This document shows positions 6,325 to 10,677 of a DNA stretch of 10,677 nt, in pieces. The notes beneath the pieces were generated by a model. That model ran no database searches, had not been told where the DNA came from, and saw nothing but the letters and a program-made list of their open reading frames with translations. The stretch covers positions 1 to 10,677 of the forward strand of contig JAZRWY010000077.1 in NCBI GenBank assembly GCA_045599945.1, in the 5' to 3' direction. Origin of the DNA: UMGS973 sp045599945 (GTDB taxonomy: Bacteria > Bacillota > Clostridia > Peptostreptococcales > Anaerovoracaceae). How positions within the stretch are numbered: the stretch's first letter is position 1; every line of letters starts with the position of its first letter. The position numbers and the translations under genes were made by a program.

Positions 6325-7137
6325 ATGATGAGAGAAAAGATTCTAGAAAAATTAAGAACAATTGAAAAAACCGAACATGTAAGGATCATTTTAGCTGTAG
6401 AATCGGGAAGCAGAGCATGGGGCTTTGCTTCCCCGGATAGTGACTATGATGTGCGTTTTATCTATGTGAGAGAAAAAGAGGATTATCTTCGGCTGGAAAA
6501 GGTACGGGACGTACTGGAATATCCAATCGATGATGAACTGGATGTGAACGGATGGGATCTGAAGAAGGCCCTTCAGCTCCTGCATGGATCAAACCCATCA
6601 CTCTTTGAGTGGTTTTCTTCTCCTGTCAGCTATCTGAAGACAGAAGAGGCAGACCGGTTCAGAGAATTGATGGAGCGATACTTTTCCTCCAGGAAGAGCC
6701 TGCATCACTATCTGCATATGGCAGAAGGAAACTACAGGGAGTATCTGAAGGAAGAAATGGTGCGTGCAAAGAAGTATTTCTATGTGCTTAGACCAATCCT
6801 TGCCTGCAGATGGATTCTGGAGCGAAAAACGGCGCCTCCGATGCTGTTTGAGGAACTGATGGAGGCAGAGCTTCCGGAAGAACTGAAAGGAACTGTAAAG
6901 GGGCTTCTGGAGGTCAAGAGGAATGTTCCGGAGGTACAGATGGTGCCGCGGCTGGACGCAGTCAATGCATATATTGAAAAGAGTCTGGCGGAGCTTCCGG
7001 AGGAGGTCAGAAAAACAGCAAAGGAAGAAGATCCTGGATGGGAGGAATTAAACAAATTTTTTTTGAGAGTATTAGAAAGGAGTACAGATGGAAATAACTT
7101 CAGCAAAAGCAGCAAAGATGCTGAGAAGACTGAATGA
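6325..7137 (+). CDS. RlaP-family (RNA-ligase-associated) nucleotidyltransferase
   Basis: This 270-residue polymerase-beta-fold nucleotidyltransferase has the signature GSRAWGFASPDSDYDVRFIY at 28-47: a Gly-Ser-Arg helix start and the metal-binding pair Asp40 and Asp42. A further acidic candidate is Asp73 in DELDVNGWDLKK. LLHGSNPSLFEWFSSP and a Tyr-rich helical C-terminal half follow. This matches the YcgL/RlaP group (RNA repair pathway polymerase-beta family), named for repeated linkage to RNA ligases, which fits its place one base after rtcB. The substrate is unproven; end modification before ligation is a reasonable inference. Two ATGs occur in tandem at 6325 and 6328, after AAGGCGGAG inside the rtcB end. 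The 3' end overlaps the next gene by 50 bases and holds an eight-T run (7057-7064), so the extreme C-terminus could be affected by slippage. Confidence 0.88.
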   Translation: MMREKILEKLRTIEKTEHVRIILAVESGSRAWGFASPDSDYDVRFIYVREKEDYLRLEKVRDVLEYPIDDELDVNGWDLKKALQLLHGSNPSLFEWFSSPVSYLKTEEADRFRELMERYFSSRKSLHHYLHMAEGNYREYLKEEMVRAKKYFYVLRPILACRWILERKTAPPMLFEELMEAELPEELKGTVKGLLEVKRNVPEVQMVPRLDAVNAYIEKSLAELPEEVRKTAKEEDPGWEELNKFFLRVLERSTDGNNFSKSSKDAEKTE

Positions 7138-7591
7138 AGAGCATGAAGCCCTGATGACAAAAGAGGCAAAATCTTCATCATATACGGCAGTTCTGGGTGA
7201 AAATGCAGAGGAATACAGGCCGGATTATGCATTTGAGGCCATGCAGGAAGACCTGGAAGCAGTAGAGGAAAAAATCCGAAAACTCAAGCATGCCATCAGC
7301 CGGTTCAACATCGGCCATGAGATTGAGGAATTCGGCATGCATATCGACGAAATGCTGGTATATATCCCGCAGCTTTCCGCAAGAAAAGACAAACTGGAAG
7401 AGATGGCGGAAAGACTGCCAAGAGAGAGGGAATATACCTATGGCAATTCCAACATTGCAGAATACAGATATGCCAACTATGACATATCTTCTGCAGAAAA
7501 GGCCTATGCGGAATGCGCAGAGCTTCTGGCACGGGCGCAGAATGCCCTTGACCGGGTAAATAACACGGTGACTTTTGAGGTTGACCTCTAA
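7088..7591 (+). CDS. Charged helical protein, distantly DIP1984-like, third gene of rtcB operon
   Basis: This 167-residue protein is rich in Glu, Lys and Ala and mostly helical. It has a likely coiled coil at about 1-25 and 48-70 and another at about 95-112 and 135-158. A central ISRFNIGHEIEEFGMHIDEMLVYIPQLSARKDKL (70-103) and the end ALDRVNNTVTFEVDL recall the DIP1984 family layout (an Asn-rich turn, a Gly, then Ala-Arg-Asp, and a closing Asn-x-Thr near the C-terminus). The similarity is recalled, not measured. AGAAAGGAG five bases before the ATG is an excellent ribosome site, and the gene starts inside the RlaP gene (50-base overlap), so expression is coupled. No catalytic motif, signal peptide or membrane helix is visible. 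A structural or RNA-binding partner of the ligase module is inference. Confidence 0.7.
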   Translation: MEITSAKAAKMLRRLNEEHEALMTKEAKSSSYTAVLGENAEEYRPDYAFEAMQEDLEAVEEKIRKLKHAISRFNIGHEIEEFGMHIDEMLVYIPQLSARKDKLEEMAERLPREREYTYGNSNIAEYRYANYDISSAEKAYAECAELLARAQNALDRVNNTVTFEVDL

Positions 7592-7735
7592 AGTATATTC
7601 CGGTGCGCAAAAACTACAGGCATCACACATGCAGATCGGAAGAGATCAAGGTTTAAAGTTAAAGATAATGGTTATTCTTCATGTTATCTGTTATCTGTAA
7701 TGGTTGATTGTTGATGAAGCAAGGTTTCATTTACT

Positions 7736-8160
7736 GTGCACAAAAACTTATGGCAGCAGAAGTTCGGTTTCATGCTGTCTTTTTTTTGGAGTACAGACAG
7801 GACGCCTGATGAGATTGGAATAAGGATACACGCATCCGGTGACAGCATGGAGATTATATGCTCTGTGCTTAAAGTATGCGACTATTCTATTGATGACATC
7901 TTCGAGAAGGAACTGTATTTCCTTCTTCCATTTCATCTTTTCGTTTACGAAAAGAATTTCGAAGAGTATAATGAGGATGAAGAAAAACTCACACAGCTGA
8001 GAAATGAATATGACAGGCTGAAGCGAAAACTGAAGGGCTATTAAAGAGTCTAGATATTATGAAAGAACTGGGAGCCTCATATGATGTTGTAAAGGCCAAA
8101 TTGATGGAGAAGTATGGTCTTAGTGAGGCAGATGCTGAAGAATACCTGAAAGAGCATTAA
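7736..8160 (+). pseudogene. Decayed PD-(D/E)XK / Rpn-family nuclease remnant
   Basis: An ORF at 7736-8044 (102 codons from a GTG with no ribosome site) carries RTPDEIGIRI, then YSIDDIFEKELYFLLPFHLF and FEEYNEDEEKLTQLRNEYDRLKRKL. I recognise these as the C-terminal half of the large PD-(D/E)XK nuclease (Rpn-like, often labelled transposase) family, usually about 280-320 residues. The N-terminal nuclease core is missing. After the TAA at 8042 the reading continues in another frame as LLKSLDIMKELGAS, then YGLSEADAEEYLKEH, to TAA 8158-8160, a plausible true C-terminus. Loss of the 5' half plus a frameshift and internal loss around 8035-8045 indicates a pseudogene. It fills most of the gap between the rtcB operon and the Sel1 gene. 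Confidence 0.6.
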
Positions 8161-8184
8161 ATTAGAACATGAACATGTCTGCTG

Positions 8185-8207
8185 ATGCCGGCACATTGTG
8201 CCGGCAT
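8185..8207 (+). other. 10-bp GC-rich hairpin, possible weak terminator
   Basis: ATGCCGGCAC (8185-8194) and GTGCCGGCAT (8198-8207) are perfect inverted repeats with a three-base loop. Only TGCGTTT follows, so the U-tract is poor. It could end transcription of the nuclease remnant, or be a leftover mobile-element end or protein-binding dyad. It lies 14 bases before the putative Sel1 promoter. Confidence 0.4.
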
Positions 8208-8220
8208 TGCGTTTCACGCC

Positions 8221-8249
8221 TTGACATGGGGCAAGACATGGAGGATTAT
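8221..8249 (+). promoter_or_regulatory. Putative promoter of the Sel1-repeat gene
   Basis: A perfect TTGACA (8221-8226), a 17-base spacer and GATTAT (8244-8249, four of six) form a plausible sigma-A promoter. The predicted start is near 8256, leaving a leader of about 20 bases that contains the ribosome site GGAGG (8262-8266) before ATG 8275. Confidence 0.4.
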
Positions 8250-8274
8250 CAGGTATATGATGGAGGAATGAAAG

Positions 8275-8901
8275 ATGCATGACTATACTTTTTTGAGGAT
8301 GATGTATCCTGTGGATCTCTTTGCGTATGTAGATGTGCAGGACCAGATTGAAGAACTGGAGATGTTTTTTGAAAAGGCCAACGGGATCACAATGTTCGAG
8401 GATGGTCTTAGAATATATAACGGAGACATGGATCCTGAACTGATTGAAAAATATGGATATGTAGGCAGAGAATTTGCACTTAGAATGATTGTAAAGGCTG
8501 CCTGCGACGGATATGTTCCTGCCATGTATTTCATGGCAGACCTGTGCCGTGAAAGCAAGAACGATGGCTTTGAGACAAAAGACAGAACCCATGAGCATTT
8601 CTGGTATGAAAAGACATACAGCAATCTGGATGATGCAGAGCTTCTGAATCATGCACGGAACATGGCAGATGGTTCCTATGAGATGGATTTTTCAAGAGAA
8701 AAGATCGATAGCGTGCTGGAGATGTCGGCGGCTCTTGGAAATAACGAAGCAAAGATGATTCTTGCGGATAGATTCTCCGACGATTTAGAGAACAAGGAAG
8801 ACCTCAAGAAATCGCTCTACTGGTTCTATACGGCAGATGAACTGTCACCTGAGATGCAGGACCGGCTGAAGGCTGCTGAAAAGGCGCTAGGAATTAAATA
8901 A
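8275..8901 (+). CDS. Sel1-like repeat protein
   Basis: This 208-residue, probably cytoplasmic, acidic helical protein has two segments with the Sel1/TPR-like pattern: about 70-112 (KAACDGYVPAMYFMADLC followed by FWYEKTYS) and about 148-187 (EMSAALGNNEAKMILADRFS followed by KKSLYWFYTA). Sel1 repeats are antiparallel helical hairpins that mediate protein-protein contact. The N-terminal 65 residues (YPVDLFAYVDVQDQIEELEM and on) are unassigned. No signal peptide is seen, unlike many secreted Sel1 proteins. GGAGG nine bases upstream supports the start. It appears to have its own promoter and is followed by the structured region before the radical SAM gene, with no terminator U-tract, so readthrough into that operon is possible. 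Its partner is unknown. Confidence 0.7.
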   Translation: MHDYTFLRMMYPVDLFAYVDVQDQIEELEMFFEKANGITMFEDGLRIYNGDMDPELIEKYGYVGREFALRMIVKAACDGYVPAMYFMADLCRESKNDGFETKDRTHEHFWYEKTYSNLDDAELLNHARNMADGSYEMDFSREKIDSVLEMSAALGNNEAKMILADRFSDDLENKEDLKKSLYWFYTADELSPEMQDRLKAAEKALGIK

Positions 8902-8916
8902 AGAAAGAAGTAATGG

Positions 8917-8959
8917 CCTCCCATGGTAAAGCGACATTTCCCGGGAGGTTTTACCATGG
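8917..8959 (+). promoter_or_regulatory. Competing inverted repeats over a ribosome site: possible RNA switch
   Basis: Two pairings share this stretch. CCATGGTAAA (8921-8930) is the perfect complement of TTTACCATGG (8950-8959), with a 19-base loop. CCTCCC (8917-8922) is the perfect complement of GGGAGG (8943-8948). They interleave, so they are either alternatives or a pseudoknot. GGGAGG is itself a good ribosome site and the second arm of the long stem contains ATG 8956, so each pairing would hide part of one translation start. GGGAGG is also followed by TTTT, so an attenuator is conceivable. Alternatively this is a DNA operator. No known riboswitch class is recognised. Confidence 0.45.
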
Positions 8960-9132
8960 AGAAGATACCTGCTTTCTTATACAATGAAACCATTGGAAAA
9001 GGGAAGGTATACGCAGAAGAGATGAGGGCAGAGCATGGAAAAGGCGGAAATAAAGGAACGGGACATGAAGGCTTTAAGCCGGTACAGGAAAGGGCTTTAT
9101 GCAAAGCCGGAGCTGAATTATCTCTTCCTTGA
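8956..9132 (+). CDS. Possible small ORF overlapping the radical SAM gene start, 58 residues
   Basis: ATG 8956 has GGGAGG at 8943-8948 with a seven-base gap, the best ribosome site between the Sel1 and radical SAM genes. The predicted peptide begins MEKIPAFLYNETIGKGKVYA, continues Gly/Lys-rich, holds a single Cys, and ends at TAG... in the 9130-9132 triplet, so 98 bases lie within the radical SAM gene in another frame. It could be a translated leader that controls the enzyme gene, a precursor peptide for it, or the frame-shifted original N-terminus of it. The second half shares DNA with an unquestioned gene, which argues against a conserved peptide of full length. No known precursor family is recognised. 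Confidence 0.25.
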   Translation: MEKIPAFLYNETIGKGKVYAEEMRAEHGKGGNKGTGHEGFKPVQERALCKAGAELSLP

Positions 9133-10132
9133 ACTGACAGACAGCTGCAACATGAACTGCAGACACTGTGGCAGCAGCTGTCATGATGGAAACAGCAGAT
9201 ACCTGGATAAGGATCTGGCCATAAAGGCGCTGGAGGAGATTGCCGAAGATTTCAAAGATGCGGATTTCATGGTCTGCATTACAGGAGGGGAGCCGCTGCT
9301 CCATCCGGCTTTTGATGAGATCCTGGAAACCGTAAGCCGCCTGAAACTTCCATGGGGGATGACAACAAACGGCATCCTCATAGATGAGAATAGAGCAGAG
9401 CGCCTTAAGGCGCTTAAGATGGGAAGCATCACTTTGAGTCTTGACGGTCTGAAGGAAAGCCATGAATGGCTCAGGAGGGTTCCCGGAAGTTTTGAGAAGA
9501 CGTTAGAGGGAATCAGAAATCTGAAGAATGCAGGCTTTGCTGTGCAGGTTACGACTGTTGTGAACAGAAGAAACATGGGGGAGTTAGAGGATATCTTCCA
9601 TCTGATGAGAGATCTGGATGTAGACTCATGGAGGGTAACCAATGTAGATCCCATGGGGAGAGCCATGGAAGAGGAAGGCGACCTGGCACTCCATGGAGAT
9701 GCGCTGATTACTCTGCTGGAGTTTGTAAGAGAAAAGAGGTTCGACCCGGATAATCCCATGGAGGTATGCTATGGATGTGCCCACTATCTGTCTTTTGAAT
9801 ATGAGAGAGAGGTGCGGGATTTCTATTTCCAGTGCGGCTCAGGAACTGTAGTGGCATCGATCCTGTGCAATGGGGACATTTATGGATGCCTGGATGTGGA
9901 GAGAAGGAAAGAACTCGTACAGGGAAACATTGCAGCCGATCGATTCTCGGATGTGTGGTTTCATGGGTTTAAAGAGTACAGAAGGGATAGAAGCACATTA
10001 TGCAGTCCGTGCACGGAGTGCACGGAGAATGCATATTGCAGCGGAGATTCCATGCATACATGGAACTTCGACAGAAACGAGCCAAGGTTATGTTTAAAAG
10101 AGATCCTGAGGAGGAATGGTGATGAAAGATAA
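9035..10132 (+). CDS. Radical SAM/SPASM-domain enzyme
   Basis: This 365-residue protein has a radical SAM core with CNMNCRHC (Cys38, 42, 45), which binds the SAM-ligating 4Fe-4S cluster. GGEP (84-87), TTNG near 111 and the strand ITLSLDG near 132-138 follow the usual order for a partial TIM barrel. The C-terminal part is SPASM-like and Cys-rich: CNGDIYGC (278-285), GNI with a Trp-Phe segment, CSPCTEC (323-329), Cys335 and Cys353, able to hold one or two auxiliary clusters. The family includes PqqE, AlbA-type thioether makers and other peptide or protein modifiers; the substrate here is unknown. ATG 9035 follows GAGGG, while ATG 9065 (Met11) follows AAAGGA, so the start could be ten residues later. 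It overlaps the zinc-ribbon gene, indicating joint expression. Confidence 0.9.
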   Translation: MEKAEIKERDMKALSRYRKGLYAKPELNYLFLELTDSCNMNCRHCGSSCHDGNSRYLDKDLAIKALEEIAEDFKDADFMVCITGGEPLLHPAFDEILETVSRLKLPWGMTTNGILIDENRAERLKALKMGSITLSLDGLKESHEWLRRVPGSFEKTLEGIRNLKNAGFAVQVTTVVNRRNMGELEDIFHLMRDLDVDSWRVTNVDPMGRAMEEEGDLALHGDALITLLEFVREKRFDPDNPMEVCYGCAHYLSFEYEREVRDFYFQCGSGTVVASILCNGDIYGCLDVERRKELVQGNIAADRFSDVWFHGFKEYRRDRSTLCSPCTECTENAYCSGDSMHTWNFDRNEPRLCLKEILRRNGDER

Positions 10133-10463
10133 GTTTAAAGAGAATCTAGAAAAGGAAGTGCTGCATCATGCAGAATTGAAAGAACCAAAACCCCTTCCGG
10201 AAGGTTTCTATGAAGATGGCAGCAGATGCGGCAACTGTCAGGCGATTCTGGAGCCGGATGACAAGTATTGCAGAAACTGCGGAACTAAGCGGGGAGAAGG
10301 AAAATTCAGCGAGTATAGAAATCCGCTGAAGGTAATCTACGGCCCAATCCGTGTGTTCCGGTGCAGAGAGTGCAGTTTTCAGTGGCAGTCCATGATAGGG
10401 AAGTGCTGTCCCAAGTGCGGCGGAAAACTCAGCACCGGACCGGATGAGAAACAGGAACGGTAG
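10122..10463 (+). CDS. Double zinc-ribbon protein coupled to the radical SAM gene
   Basis: This 113-residue protein has a charged N-terminal helix (about 1-30) followed by two zinc ribbons. The first uses Cys36, Cys39, Cys50 and Cys53 (CGNC ... CRNC); the second uses Cys81, Cys84, Cys96 and Cys99 (CREC ... CPKC). Such domains bind nucleic acid or protein and are also common in small bacterial adaptor proteins. ATG 10116 lies only one base after GAGGAGG (10108-10114), whereas ATG 10122 lies seven bases away, so 10122 is preferred. The start lies inside the last codons of the radical SAM gene (11-base overlap), a sign of translational coupling and of a shared function. Possible roles are substrate, substrate carrier or regulator of the radical SAM enzyme; the sequence does not decide. 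Confidence 0.75.
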   Translation: MKDKFKENLEKEVLHHAELKEPKPLPEGFYEDGSRCGNCQAILEPDDKYCRNCGTKRGEGKFSEYRNPLKVIYGPIRVFRCRECSFQWQSMIGKCCPKCGGKLSTGPDEKQER

Positions 10464-10677
10464 ATTCCCTCCCGGATGGACGAAGCACCAGATTCTGGCA
10501 CAAAACATTTTAGAGAAAATTCCGATATCAGCAACAGGTACGGGTAAAACATACTTAGCAGCATTTGACGTACGCAAGTACAAGCCTAAGAAGATGCTAT
10601 TCTTAATATATAGAGAAAACATAGCAAGAGCTGCCATGGCAAGCTTCAAACGAGTATTAGGTTCTAATATTAATGCA
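10444..10677 (+). pseudogene. 5'-truncated DEAD/DEAH (DUF3427-type) helicase fragment, runs off window
   Basis: An open frame from ATG 10444 to the window edge encodes ISATGTGKTYLAAFDV (from 10525), a Walker A motif. KKMLFLIYRENIARAAMASF then resembles helicase motif Ia of the superfamily 2 group fused to DUF3427. Full members carry long N-terminal sequence before Walker A, whereas here only 27 codons precede it. The first of these (MRNRNGRFPPGWTKHQILAQ) do not look like that family and overlap the end of the zinc-ribbon gene. The fragment is more AT-rich, with TTA, ATA and AGA codons unlike the genes to its left. It is best read as a truncated gene joined at about 10520. Motif Ia has Tyr where His is usual. 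The 3' part is outside the window. Confidence 0.55.

Noticed and set aside
7088..7137. Frameshift error joining the RlaP and third genes
   Set aside because: The third gene has its own excellent ribosome site (AGAAAGGAG) and a sensible N-terminus, so a true gene overlap is more likely; the T-run is kept as a low-interest note.
7680..7705. Tandem GTTATCT copies before the nuclease remnant
   Set aside because: Only two short copies in an AT-rich stretch and no longer array; not enough for a repeat element or CRISPR.
9181..9759. Minus-strand ORF (192 codons) opposite the radical SAM gene
   Set aside because: Ser-rich, low-complexity translation typical of an antisense shadow; the plus strand encodes an unmistakable radical SAM core.

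Overview
The window looks like a chromosomal segment of a low-to-mid GC Firmicute, most likely a Clostridia member close to Lachnospiraceae. This rests on strong AGGAGG-type ribosome sites, the codon use, a stand-alone sigma-54, a two-member WYL regulator set of the type I recall from that group, and a remnant of the PD-(D/E)XK (Rpn-like) nuclease family common there. No rRNA, tRNA, CRISPR array or intact insertion sequence was seen.

Layout. 1-163 is a divergent promoter region; a leftward gene begins just outside the window. 164-592 is a DUF1232/YkvA-type membrane protein. 593-738 holds a perfect 10-bp GAAA-loop hairpin. 739-1146 encodes a free-standing homologue of the RNA polymerase alpha C-terminal domain with its DNA-contact residues intact. 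1206-1325 is a 39-residue single-pass membrane peptide. 1336-2556 and 4115-5002 are two WYL-domain regulators. Between them, on the opposite strand, lies rpoN (sigma-54), whose intrinsic terminator is folded around its own stop codon.

5115-7591 is a compact RNA-repair operon: an RtcB RNA ligase (GTG start), a RlaP-family nucleotidyltransferase one base downstream, and a charged helical protein overlapping the latter by 50 bases. RtcB joins 2',3'-cyclic-phosphate or 3'-phosphate RNA ends to 5'-OH ends. RlaP is a polymerase-beta-fold enzyme named for its association with RNA ligases. The WYL gene just upstream suggests, as inference, regulation by a damage-related ligand. No sigma-54 promoter was found for rtcB.

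7592-8274 holds a decayed PD-(D/E)XK/Rpn-family nuclease, a 10-bp hairpin and a likely promoter. 8275-8901 is a Sel1-repeat protein. It is followed by a 43-base region with two competing inverted pairings that cover the ribosome site and start codon of a small ORF, then a radical SAM/SPASM enzyme translationally coupled to a double zinc-ribbon protein. The last about 200 bases are more AT-rich and encode a 5'-truncated superfamily 2 helicase starting near its Walker A motif, a probable recombination or transfer boundary.

The least-described items are the orphan alpha-CTD protein, the two-WYL/RtcB/RlaP arrangement split by rpoN, and the radical SAM/zinc-ribbon pair behind a possible RNA switch. 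All family assignments come from reading motifs, not from searches.
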